From assembly GCA_025936205.1 (NCBI GenBank), contig JAICTU010000172.1, positions 1 to 16,571 of the forward strand: a DNA stretch of 16,571 nucleotides, in the 5' to 3' direction. The stretch is from Polyangiaceae bacterium. Lineage in GTDB: Bacteria; Myxococcota; Polyangia; Polyangiales; Polyangiaceae. Below are positions 6,499 through 14,335 of the stretch, in pieces; within the stretch, counting starts at the first letter, position 1, and every line of letters starts with the position of its first letter. Position numbers and translations under genes: made by a program. The notes beneath the pieces are model-generated. The model was given only the letters and a program-made list of their open reading frames with translations, ran no database searches and was not told the origin of the DNA.

Positions 6499-7593
6499 CT
6501 AGCGACGCAGGAGGCCGGAGGCGGGGATCAGCTGTTCGGAGCGGCGCGGGATGGTGAACGGTGCCGGCTCCTCCGAAGGCTGAACACCCGGACGAGGCGC
6601 GCTCTCGATGCCCGTTTCTTGCCCATTCGTGCCGGGCATCCGCGCGGCGACGAACGCCTCGGCAGCATGATAGCTGGAACGTACGAGGGGGCCGGAGGCC
6701 ACGAATTGAAAGCCCATCCGTTGCCCTTCCCGCTCGTAGCGCGCGAAGCTCTCGGGCTCCACGTATCGCACCACGGGAGCGTGCTTGGGCGTGGGACGCA
6801 AGTATTGCCCCACCGTCACGATGTCCACGGAGGCAGACCGCAGATCGGCCATCGACTCCAACACCTCGTCGTCGGTCTCGCCGAGGCCCACCATCAGCGA
6901 GCTCTTCGTGAGCCGGGCCGGCGCCTCCTGCTTGGCCATGCGCAGCACATCGAGGCTTCGGTCGTAGCTACAGCGCGCATCGCGAATGCTCGGGGTCAGG
7001 GCGCGCGTGACCTCCAGATTGTGTGCGAACACGTCCGGCGCGGCGCCCACGATGGTCGCGATCGCGTCGCGCTGGCCACGGAAGTCACCGACCAGCGTCT
7101 CGATCAGCATCTGCGGCCGGCGCCGCTTCAACGAGCGCACCGTCGCTGCTACGTGCTCCGCCCCGCCGTCGAGCAAATCGTCTCGATCGACCATCGTGAG
7201 CACGGCGTAGGAAAGGCCCAACTCTGCCAGCGCACGCGCCACGTGCTCCGGCTCTCGGGGGTCGACCGCGCCGCGCGGGTTGCCCGTCTTCACGGCACAA
7301 AAGCGACAACCGCGCGTACACGTGTCGCCCAGGATCATCACCGTCGCCGTGCCCGCAGCCCAGCACTCGCCGACGTTCGGGCAGCGCGCTTCTTCACAGA
7401 CCGTGTGCAGGTCCAGCCGCCGCAGCGTTTGCTTCAGCCGGCGATACTCCGCGCCACCGGGCGCGCGCACTTTGAGCCAGGCCGGCTTCCGCTCCCTCGG
7501 GGCGCGGGGTGTCCCCGCTGAATCAGCGGGCTGTACCGGAGGCTCGGGCTGCCTTCCGGCCCCTGGTGTGTCCCCGCTGAAATCGTCGCTCAC
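6499..7593 (-). CDS. lipA: Lipoyl synthase (radical SAM)
   Basis: Inserts two sulfur atoms into the octanoyl chain on lipoyl domains, using S-adenosylmethionine and two 4Fe-4S clusters. The auxiliary-cluster motif [12 protein letters not shown] gives C66, C71 and C77. The radical-SAM motif CTRGCRFC gives C92, C96 and C99. The conserved C-terminal RSSY (305-308) supplies the Ser ligand of the auxiliary cluster. At 364 residues it is longer than usual: about 35 Pro/Ala-rich residues precede the normal [10 protein letters not shown] start, and about 45 residues follow the normal end. The GTG start overlaps the mtnA stop as GTGA, so the two are probably translationally coupled. Two copies of a dispersed repeat lie inside the N-terminal extension. 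If translation began internally the extension would vanish, but I see no better start. The next genes encode its substrate, the lipoylated bkd complex. Confidence 0.96.
   Translation of the reverse strand: MSDDFSGDTPGAGRQPEPPVQPADSAGTPRAPRERKPAWLKVRAPGGAEYRRLKQTLRRLDLHTVCEEARCPNVGECWAAGTATVMILGDTCTRGCRFCAVKTGNPRGAVDPREPEHVARALAELGLSYAVLTMVDRDDLLDGGAEHVAATVRSLKRRRPQMLIETLVGDFRGQRDAIATIVGAAPDVFAHNLEVTRALTPSIRDARCSYDRSLDVLRMAKQEAPARLTKSSLMVGLGETDDEVLESMADLRSASVDIVTVGQYLRPTPKHAPVVRYVEPESFARYEREGQRMGFQFVASGPLVRSSYHAAEAFVAARMPGTNGQETGIESAPRPGVQPSEEPAPFTIPRRSEQLIPASGLLRR
7496..7522. repeat. Dispersed palindromic repeat, copy inside lipA
   Basis: CTCGGG followed by the perfect 15-base palindrome GCGGGGTGTCCCCGC (7504-7518; arms of 6, centre TGT), then TGAA. 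Read on the minus strand it encodes the ADSAGTPRA stretch of the LipA N-terminal extension. Near-identical copies lie at 13343-13365 and 16256-16279. Confidence 0.75.
7568..7581. repeat. Second, partial repeat copy at the lipA start
   Basis: GTGTCCCCGCTGAA is identical to 7509-7522, 59 bases away. Here it is read in a different frame, giving FSGDT in LipA, so the similarity is at the DNA level and not from protein conservation. Confidence 0.65.
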
Positions 7594-8690
7594 GCGCCCA
7601 CTCCCGCGCTCCGCAGCTCGGTCGGCGCAAACACTCCGCGTTCAGTGAAGAGACGAGTCACGTACGCCGCTGGTGTAACATCAAAAGCGGGGTTCAGCAC
7701 CCCTACACCGTCGGGAACCCAGCGCCGGGGACCGGCCGCGCTGGCTGCAGAAGACCTTTCGGCCGGCGGCGCGTCCGCAAATGGCACATCGGTGATCTCG
7801 CGCGCGGCGCGGAATTCAATCGGAATTTCGGCTCCGCTCGGACAAGCCAGGTCCACGGTCGACCAGGGCGCCGCGACGTAGAACGGCCGCGCATGAAGCA
7901 GAGACAGACAAGCCACAGTATAGGTGCCAATCTTGTTCGCGACGTCACCGTTGGCGGCGATGCGATCGGCCCCGACCACGCTCAGCGTGACCTCGCCACG
8001 GCCAAACCAGTACCCCGAGGCCCCATCGCAGATCACTTCGACGGGAATGCCACTCTTGTCCAGCTCCCAGGCGGTCAAGCGCGCGCCCTGCAAGTAGGGC
8101 CGTGTCTCATCCGCGAGCACGCGCACGCGCTTGCCCGCGTCGCGCGCCGCGCGGACCACGCCGAGCGCGGTGCCATATCCGCCCGTGGCGAGCGCGCCCG
8201 CGTTGCAATGGGTGAGAATGGTGGCCCCGTCCGGCACGTGCTCGGCGCCGAGCGCGCCCATCTTCCGGCAAGCGGCGACGTCTTCCCGATGGATCGCGCG
8301 CGCCTCGGCCGCCAGAGCCGCCCGCAGCTCCGAGCGCGGCGTGACGCGGGCCAGCGCCAGCATCCTGTCGAGGGCCCAGGCCAGGTTCACCGCGGTGGGT
8401 CGCGTCACCCGCAGCAGCTGCGCCGACGCGTCCAATCCCGCCAGGGTTTCGGCCGCACCAGCCGCGATCACCAGGCCATATGCTGCGGTGATGCCGATCG
8501 CGGGCGCACCGCGCACCACCATGTCCCGGATCGCGTCGGCGACCTGCTCGACACGCTTCAGCCGAAAATAGACTTCTTCTCCCGGCAAGCGGCGCTGATC
8601 GAGCAGGATCACCTCGTCGTCGGCGAGGCCGAGCTCGACGGCCGAGTAGCTCTCGCCGCTCAGCGGCTCGGGATGAGGGAGCGCGGCCAC
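7590..8690 (-). CDS. mtnA: S-methyl-5-thioribose-1-phosphate isomerase
   Basis: Methionine-salvage enzyme that isomerises methylthioribose 1-phosphate to methylthioribulose 1-phosphate. The eIF2B-like fold is recognisable by [14 protein letters not shown], by [17 protein letters not shown] with the catalytic Cys162, and by [17 protein letters not shown] with the catalytic Asp242; DETRP and FDVTP are also present. I chose a GTG at 8690 (366 residues). It lies one base after the gatB stop and has GAGGG 8 bases upstream, and it places Cys and Asp close to the Bacillus numbering (160, 240). An ATG at 8732 would overlap gatB by 41 bases and has a poor ribosome binding site. An Ala/Pro/Arg-rich insertion of about 20 residues (about 304-323) interrupts the C-terminal part. 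No other salvage gene is in the window. Confidence 0.95.
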   Translation of the reverse strand: MAALPHPEPLSGESYSAVELGLADDEVILLDQRRLPGEEVYFRLKRVEQVADAIRDMVVRGAPAIGITAAYGLVIAAGAAETLAGLDASAQLLRVTRPTAVNLAWALDRMLALARVTPRSELRAALAAEARAIHREDVAACRKMGALGAEHVPDGATILTHCNAGALATGGYGTALGVVRAARDAGKRVRVLADETRPYLQGARLTAWELDKSGIPVEVICDGASGYWFGRGEVTLSVVGADRIAANGDVANKIGTYTVACLSLLHARPFYVAAPWSTVDLACPSGAEIPIEFRAAREITDVPFADAPPAERSSAASAAGPRRWVPDGVGVLNPAFDVTPAAYVTRLFTERGVFAPTELRSAGVGA

Positions 8691-8691
8691 G

Positions 8692-10152
8692 TCAGCCGCC
8701 CTCGCCTGCGCCCGGGGATGCCCCCGGAGCATCCAACAACTCGGTGAACAGACGGCTCACCAGCTCGGGATTTGCGCGGCCGCCGCTCTGCTTCATGGCC
8801 TGCCCCACGAAGAAGCCGAGCAGCGCCTTTTTTCCAGCGCGGTAGGAGGCGACGTTCTTCGGGTTCTGATCGAGGATAGCCTGACACAGAGGTCGCAGCT
8901 CGGCTGCGTCCGACACCACGCTCAGTCCGAGCTCTTTCACCACCTCGGAGGGCGAGCGCTCCGTGCCGACCAGCGCCGCATGAATCTTCTTCGCCTGGGC
9001 ACCGCTGATCTTGCCGGACTCCACCAGCTGCAGAAGCTCCGCCACCTGCGCCGGCTGCACCGGGAAGCTGGCGTTGAGCCCGTGAGAGGTGGTGTCGCGC
9101 AGCACCTCGGTCAGAATCCAGTTCGCCGCCTTCACCGGCTGCGGGAACTGCGCACAGACTTCCTGAAAGAAGCGCGCATACGCCGGATGCTGCGTCAACG
9201 TCGCCGCCGCAGAGGCAGACAACCCCAGCTCCTCGATCCAGCGCCGGCGCAGCGCCGCCGGCAGCTCGCCGATCAGCGCTCGCTGCGCTGCGATGCGCTC
9301 CGCGTCGATCACGAGCGGCGGCAAATCCGGCTCCGGGAAATACCGGTAGTCGTGGGCGTCAGCCTTGGAGCGCAGAGGTCGAGTCACCTCCTTGTCCGGA
9401 TCGAAAGAGCGCGTCTCCTGCTGGACACGACCCCCGCCGTCCAGAATCGCTGCCTGCCGCGCTACCTCCACCTCGATTGCGCGTTGCACGAAGCGAAACG
9501 AATTGATGTTCTTCAGCTCCGTGCGCGTACCCAGCTTGGTCTCACCGACCGGGCGCAGCGAAACGTTGACGTCACAGCGGAAGCTGCCCTCCTCGAGGTT
9601 GCCGTCGTTCGCCCCCACGAACATCAGGATCTCGCGCAGCGCACGCAGGTAAGCCACCGCCTCCGCGCTGGAGCGCAGATCGGGCGCGCCCACGATCTCG
9701 ATCAACGGCGTGCCGGCTCGATTCAGATCCACCCAGGACTCTGCCCCCGTCCCGTGCACGTTCTTGCCCGCGTCTTCTTCCAGGTGCGCGCGCACGATAT
9801 GCGCGCGCTTTGCGACCCCGTCGACGTCGATATCGAGCGCGCCGTCCGTCGAGAACGGTTGCTCGAACTGGCTGATCTGGTAGCCCTTGGGCAGATCCGG
9901 ATAGAAGTAGTTCTTGCGGGCGAAAATGCTGCTGCCGTGGACCGTGCAGCCCAAAGCCAGCGCTGCGCGCACGGCCAGATCAATCGCCAGCTGATTGCCT
10001 ACCGGCAGTGAGCCTGGCAGCCCGAGACAGGTCGGGCACACGTGCTGGTTCGGCTCGGAGCCCACCGCTACCGAGCAGCCGCAGAACAACTTGGTCTGCG
10101 TCAGCAGCTGGGCATGGACCTCCAGCCCGATCACTGACTCGTAGCGTGACAC
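8692..10152 (-). CDS. gatB: Asp/Glu-tRNA amidotransferase subunit B
   Basis: The tRNA-binding and kinase subunit of GatCAB, which converts misacylated Glu-tRNA(Gln) or Asp-tRNA(Asn) to the correct amide. At 486 residues it is full length. The N-terminus [13 protein letters not shown] is diagnostic. The zinc-binding cysteines C24, C26, C39 and C42 are present, as are the family signatures [14 protein letters not shown] and [12 protein letters not shown]. Further on come the [13 protein letters not shown] motif and the C-terminal helical GatB/YqeY domain. The start is a GTG at 10152, six bases after the nuoI stop. The next gene, mtnA, begins one base after its stop. gatA and gatC are not adjacent, so the partners must be encoded elsewhere, which is common. 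Confidence 0.97.
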   Translation of the reverse strand: MSRYESVIGLEVHAQLLTQTKLFCGCSVAVGSEPNQHVCPTCLGLPGSLPVGNQLAIDLAVRAALALGCTVHGSSIFARKNYFYPDLPKGYQISQFEQPFSTDGALDIDVDGVAKRAHIVRAHLEEDAGKNVHGTGAESWVDLNRAGTPLIEIVGAPDLRSSAEAVAYLRALREILMFVGANDGNLEEGSFRCDVNVSLRPVGETKLGTRTELKNINSFRFVQRAIEVEVARQAAILDGGGRVQQETRSFDPDKEVTRPLRSKADAHDYRYFPEPDLPPLVIDAERIAAQRALIGELPAALRRRWIEELGLSASAAATLTQHPAYARFFQEVCAQFPQPVKAANWILTEVLRDTTSHGLNASFPVQPAQVAELLQLVESGKISGAQAKKIHAALVGTERSPSEVVKELGLSVVSDAAELRPLCQAILDQNPKNVASYRAGKKALLGFFVGQAMKQSGGRANPELVSRLFTELLDAPGASPGAGEGG

Positions 10153-10158
10153 CCTGAC

Positions 10159-10815
10159 TCAGTGCGGCTGGTGCTCGCGCGTGATGCCTGGGTGCGTCGG
10201 ATCGCCCGGCTCGTGACGGGTGTTCCCGCTCTCCTGCGTGCCGTCGCGACCGCGGAACTGCAGCAGAAGATCCTTCTTGAAGATGAACTGCTCGCGCGAG
10301 TCGTACGGCGCCGGGTGCAGACCGGTATCCATGCGGATCGCATCCACCGGACACGCCTCCACGCAGAAACCGCAGAACACGCAGCGCAGCTCGTCGATCA
10401 CGAACTCCGCCGGATAGCGCTCGTAACCGCGGCGCGGATCGCCCACGGGGTACTCCGCCGGCACGATGTGGATGCATTGCGCGGGGCAGGCCGTCGAGCA
10501 GCACAAGCAAGCCACGCACTTCGGATCTCCGCTCGGGCGCTGCGTCAGCCGGTGCACTCCGCGGAAGCGCTCAGGATAAGGCCGGCGCTGCTCCGGATAA
10601 CTGACGGTGTTGACGCCGGAGCTCATGCCTTCGAGCACCGGGTCGTTGCGCTGGCCGAGCGCCATCTCCTTCGTGTTCTTGAAGAAGTGGCTCATCGTGA
10701 TGCCGAGACCCTTGGCGATCTCCGGCACGTACGTCTGCACGCCCACGGCACGCTTCGGGCGTTCCACGACTTTGCCGACAACCTTGCGCGGACCCAGTGG
10801 TTTGGTGTTGGCCAT
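10159..10815 (-). CDS. nuoI: Complex I subunit I (two 4Fe-4S, TYKY type)
   Basis: Carries clusters N6a and N6b, passing electrons from NuoG toward NuoB. Two ferredoxin motifs are complete: C100, C103, C106, C110 and C145, C148, C151, C155, each with the Cys-Pro ending. It has 218 residues, longer than many NuoI proteins, because of a basic N-terminal segment and a hydrophilic His/Pro/Gly-rich tail of about 35 residues. The ATG at 10815 lies 5 bases after the nuoH stop. It is the last complex I gene here: gatB follows instead of the usual nuoJ. An extra Cys105 sits inside the first motif. Confidence 0.95.
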   Translation of the reverse strand: MANTKPLGPRKVVGKVVERPKRAVGVQTYVPEIAKGLGITMSHFFKNTKEMALGQRNDPVLEGMSSGVNTVSYPEQRRPYPERFRGVHRLTQRPSGDPKCVACLCCSTACPAQCIHIVPAEYPVGDPRRGYERYPAEFVIDELRCVFCGFCVEACPVDAIRMDTGLHPAPYDSREQFIFKKDLLLQFRGRDGTQESGNTRHEPGDPTHPGITREHQPH

Positions 10816-10820
10816 GATAA

Positions 10821-12602
10821 TTACGCGCCCATTTCGAAGTTACGGGTTCCACCTGCGGCGGCGGCGAAGCGCGCCGACGTGCTCGCAACCGACTGGCGAT
10901 GCCGGGGCGGGCTGAGCAGGAAGAGCACCGCGGCGACCAGCCCGAAGATACCGCTCAGCGCGATGACGGCCTTGGTCACGTCTGCCGCTGCGCTGAAGGC
11001 CTCTTGCGTGGCTTCACCCGCCGACTGAATGACCAGCATCACGAAGCCGGTGACCAGGATATTGCCCAGCGAGATCGGCAACAGCACGCGCCAGCCGAGC
11101 TTCATCACCTGATCGTAGCGGAAGCGGGGCAGCGTCCAGCGAACGGTCAGCTGCAGCCAGCAGAAGAACACGACCTTGAGCACGAAGCCCACGAACCCGA
11201 GCAGCACCACCAGCGGGTGAGGAAGCAGCGTCGAGAAGAGCTCCGTCTTGCCGATGTGGATGTGCAGGCCGTCCGGATACAGGAACGGCAGATCCCAGCC
11301 GCCCAGGAACACAGCCGCCATCACCGCCGCCGCCGAGGCGACCGCGATGTACTCCGAGATCTGGAACATCGCGAACTTCATGCCGGCGTATTCCAGGAAG
11401 TAGCCGGCGACGAGCTCGCTCTCGCCCTCGGGAATGTCGAAGGGAATGCGCTTGGACTCGGCCACCGCGGCGGCAAAGAACAGCACGAACGCGAGCGGCT
11501 GGACGAAGATGCCCCAGGTATTCTGCGCCTGCCAGCGAACCATGTCGTCCACCTGCAGCGAGCCGTAGATCATCATCGTGCCCACCAGGGTGAGCCCGAG
11601 CGCGACCTCGTAGGAGACCATCTGGCTCGCGGCGCGCAGGCCGCCCAACAAGCTGTACTTGTTGTCGCTCGCCCAGCCGGCAAGCGCTGCGCCGACGACA
11701 CCAGTGCCCGCGATCGCGAAGAAGTACAGGATGCCCACGTTCAGGTCGGCTACCTGCAGCTTCAGCACGCGCCCACTGCAGACCCCGTCCGGGCCCAGTG
11801 CCGGCATGAGCGCAGTGATGTCCATGTGCCCGTCCGGCGTGGTGCCGAAGCACAGGCTTTGACCGAACGGGATCACCGCCAGCACGACCAGCGAGGGGAA
11901 GAACGCCAGCCAGGGCGCGAGACCGTACATGAGGCGATCGACCCCGAGCGGGATGATGTCTTCCTTGAAAGCCGTCTTCAGGCCGTCGGCTGCTGGATGC
12001 AACAGGCCCAACAAGCGCAGGCCCACGCGCGAGCCGCGCATGTTCATTGCCGCGAAACCCGCCCCGCCCAGCATGGCCGCGCACAGCAGCAGCACCCCGC
12101 CGCCGTAGGCCGCTCCGGCCACCACGCCGCCGAGGGGTGAACCCGCGATCAACGCCATGGCACAGAGCACACCGAGCTGCGCCAAGACACCGAGCTGCGC
12201 GATCCGGCGGGGTTGCCCGAGCGACAAGAGCGCGCGATCCAGCGCCGACTCCGCTCCGCGCCGGCGCACGTGCGCCACCGCCGCCGCCAGCGTGACCCAC
12301 GCCAGAAAGATGGCGAGCTGACTGAAGAGCAGCGCGCGGCCCATGGAGACCGGGTCCTCGCCCCGGGCTTGCTTGTCCTGAACCGCCAGGAACAGAACCG
12401 CGGCCGCTGCGGCCGCCGCCGGCAACAGAGCGAGCCCCCGCGCGATCATCGTGGGCAACCAGATCACCGCGCGATCCGGACCCACGCGATCCTGGATCAG
12501 GGCGCCCTGACGGCGATCCACCCAGGTGCAGATCACGCCGAGGTTCATCCCGAACATGACCACGAACACGGCGCGCACCACGCCGAGGATGATTTCGATC
12601 AC
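10821..12602 (-). CDS. nuoH: Complex I membrane subunit H (ND1-like), enlarged
   Basis: Membrane subunit forming the quinone channel and the joint with the peripheral arm. Hallmarks are RRQGALIQDRVGPDR (30-44), LLGLLHPAADGLKTAFKEDI (197-216), LQVADLNVGILYFFAI (282-297), ESKRIPFDIPEGESELVAGY (382-401) and the late RWTLPRFRYDQVMKLGW. Typical NuoH has about 320-430 residues and 8 helices; this one has 593. The excess is mainly a block at about 45-191, inserted between RVGPDR and the next conserved part, with four hydrophobic segments (about 47-74, 91-111, 136-153, 158-184). There is also an enlarged periplasmic loop (248-281) with two Cys and an extra C-terminal helix (547-564). The GTG start overlaps the nuoG stop as GTGA. 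The frame is continuous, with no sign of a frameshift. Confidence 0.95.
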   Translation of the reverse strand: MIEIILGVVRAVFVVMFGMNLGVICTWVDRRQGALIQDRVGPDRAVIWLPTMIARGLALLPAAAAAAAVLFLAVQDKQARGEDPVSMGRALLFSQLAIFLAWVTLAAAVAHVRRRGAESALDRALLSLGQPRRIAQLGVLAQLGVLCAMALIAGSPLGGVVAGAAYGGGVLLLCAAMLGGAGFAAMNMRGSRVGLRLLGLLHPAADGLKTAFKEDIIPLGVDRLMYGLAPWLAFFPSLVVLAVIPFGQSLCFGTTPDGHMDITALMPALGPDGVCSGRVLKLQVADLNVGILYFFAIAGTGVVGAALAGWASDNKYSLLGGLRAASQMVSYEVALGLTLVGTMMIYGSLQVDDMVRWQAQNTWGIFVQPLAFVLFFAAAVAESKRIPFDIPEGESELVAGYFLEYAGMKFAMFQISEYIAVASAAAVMAAVFLGGWDLPFLYPDGLHIHIGKTELFSTLLPHPLVVLLGFVGFVLKVVFFCWLQLTVRWTLPRFRYDQVMKLGWRVLLPISLGNILVTGFVMLVIQSAGEATQEAFSAAADVTKAVIALSGIFGLVAAVLFLLSPPRHRQSVASTSARFAAAAGGTRNFEMGA

Positions 12603-14302
12603 GAGACGGCTCCGGGCTGCAGAGATCGTTTGGAAACGGGTTCCGGCGCGAGCGGGCGCCCCGCGAAAGCGCCGCGCAGCTCTTCCAGGGTCCGCCAGGC
12701 AATCGGCAGCCCCAGCCGCACCCCGATGGCCGCCGCAAGTTTCCAGGCTGGCCGCGACTGGCCCAGAGGCTGCACGGCCTGCTCACTCTCCTGGACCATG
12801 CCCTGGGCGTTCATGAACTGGCCATCGCTCTCGGCCCAGCTGGACGCGGGCAACAGCACGTGCGACGCGCGGGACAGCGGCCCTTCCCATGTGCCGAGCG
12901 TGATCAGCGCCTGCAGGCGCCCGAGGCTCGCGAGGCGGCTGTCGCCCGCCACGTTGCCCGGGTCGATGTCGCTGCCGAGCGCGATCACGTGAGTGATCGC
13001 TCCGGCATCGATCGCCGCCGAGAGGGCCGCAAAGTTCTGCGGCCGCGTCGGCGCGAGGAGCGCCGCGACGCCCGCGCTATTCGGGTTCTTGTCCTGGTGG
13101 CGCAGGATCTGATCGCCTTCACCTGCCGGGCGCCCCGTGGCGAACACGCGCGTTGCGCTGAGCGGCTCTCGGCGGCCGCCGTGGCTGGACCAGAACGCGC
13201 GTTGCGCCAGGTCGAGCAGCGCGAAGTTGTCCTCCAGCGAATGTTGCGCGCTGAACAGCACCCCCACCTTGGAGGGGTCTGCCGAACGCAACAGCTCCGC
13301 CGCGCGGTCCAGCGCCACGCCGACGGGCACCGTCTCCTGGTTCTCGGCGTGCGGGGTGCCCCCGCGGTTGGAGCGCCCGGAGCCCAGACGTGCGTCGGTC
13401 AGGCGATTCTCGTGGGCGCGCTGATAATCGAGCATGCCGTCGTCGCACATCCAGTACCGATTGACCTGTGCGTTCTCGCGCGGGCGGTGCCGGTAGATCG
13501 TCTGATTGCGCGGATCGTAGTCGAGGTAGGCGTTGCAGCCGGTGGCGCAGCCCTGGCAGACCGAGCGCGAGCTGCGCAAGAACCAGACACGCGCCTTGAA
13601 GCGGAAGTCGCTGGCGGTCAGCGCGCCCACGGGACACACGTGCTCCGTCATCAGCGTGTACGGATGGTCGAGCTCGCGTCCCGGCGACACGACGATCTCG
13701 TTCACGTTGCCGCGCTCGCGCACGCTGAGCACCGGATCCTGCGCCACTTCCTCGCAAAAGCGCACGCAGCGCGTGCACACGATGCAGCGCTCCGCGTCAT
13801 AAACGATGGTCGGGCCGAAGACCTGCGCCTTGGGCTTGTGCACCGGCTCATCGTGCATGCGCTTGGCCTCGTGCTGATGCTCGAGCCAGTAGTCCTGCAG
13901 ACGGCACTCGCCGGCCTGGTCGCAGATCGGGCAGTCGACAGGGTGGTTCAGCAGCAGGAACTCCTGCACCGCCGCGCGCGCGCGGGACACGTGCTTGCTG
14001 GACTCGCTGCGGATATCCATGCCTTCGGCCACCACCTGCTGGCAGGCGGGCTGCAGCTTCGGCTTCTGCTGATCGACGTACTCGCCGGTCTCGGGGTCGT
14101 AACTGAGCACGTTGAGCATCAGCGCGGGCCGCCCCGGAGGCGGCGCCACTTCCACCAGACACATGCGACAGTTGGCCGCGACGCTCAAACCCGGATGCCA
14201 GCAGTAATGCGGGATATCGATTCCCGCGCGCTGCGCAGCCTGGATGACCGTTTCGCCCTTCTCGAAGGGAATCTCTCGACCATCAATCTTGAACGTGGGC
14301 AT
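12599..14302 (-). CDS. nuoG: Complex I subunit G (iron-sulfur, short form)
   Basis: Electron-relay subunit between the NADH module and NuoI. Cluster ligands are visible in order: 2Fe-2S C34, C45, C48, C87; His-Cys3 4Fe-4S H120, C124, C127, C133; 4Fe-4S C173, C176, C179, C223; and an N7-like set C249, C252, C256 with C286. The C-terminal molybdopterin-oxidoreductase-like domain is shortened: the total is 567 residues, against about 670-900 in most relatives. The final ASHVLLPASSWAE segment and following GQFMNAQG are kept, so the missing part is internal. The ATG at 14302 has AGGAG 6 bases upstream. It follows nuoD directly, where nuoE and nuoF usually lie. The linker near residues 313-320 contains a dispersed repeat copy. 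Confidence 0.96.
   Translation of the reverse strand: MPTFKIDGREIPFEKGETVIQAAQRAGIDIPHYCWHPGLSVAANCRMCLVEVAPPPGRPALMLNVLSYDPETGEYVDQQKPKLQPACQQVVAEGMDIRSESSKHVSRARAAVQEFLLLNHPVDCPICDQAGECRLQDYWLEHQHEAKRMHDEPVHKPKAQVFGPTIVYDAERCIVCTRCVRFCEEVAQDPVLSVRERGNVNEIVVSPGRELDHPYTLMTEHVCPVGALTASDFRFKARVWFLRSSRSVCQGCATGCNAYLDYDPRNQTIYRHRPRENAQVNRYWMCDDGMLDYQRAHENRLTDARLGSGRSNRGGTPHAENQETVPVGVALDRAAELLRSADPSKVGVLFSAQHSLEDNFALLDLAQRAFWSSHGGRREPLSATRVFATGRPAGEGDQILRHQDKNPNSAGVAALLAPTRPQNFAALSAAIDAGAITHVIALGSDIDPGNVAGDSRLASLGRLQALITLGTWEGPLSRASHVLLPASSWAESDGQFMNAQGMVQESEQAVQPLGQSRPAWKLAAAIGVRLGLPIAWRTLEELRGAFAGRPLAPEPVSKRSLQPGAVS
13343..13365. repeat. Dispersed palindromic repeat, copy inside nuoG
   Basis: CTCGGC, then G-T, then GCGGGGTGCCCCCGC, a perfect 6-base-arm palindrome (13351-13365). 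Aligned with 16256-16279 it differs by one substitution and one missing base. It encodes RGGTPHAE (residues 313-320), a linker outside the cluster-binding regions. Confidence 0.7.
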
Positions 14303-14335
14303 CCATCTCTCCTGGGACGTCTGCTACGGGCGGCC

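Noticed and set aside
12030..12470. The nuoH excess as a frameshift or assembly fusion of two genes
   Set aside because: The frame is continuous, both flanks are conserved NuoH sequence, and the helix count and charge pattern are compatible with one membrane protein.
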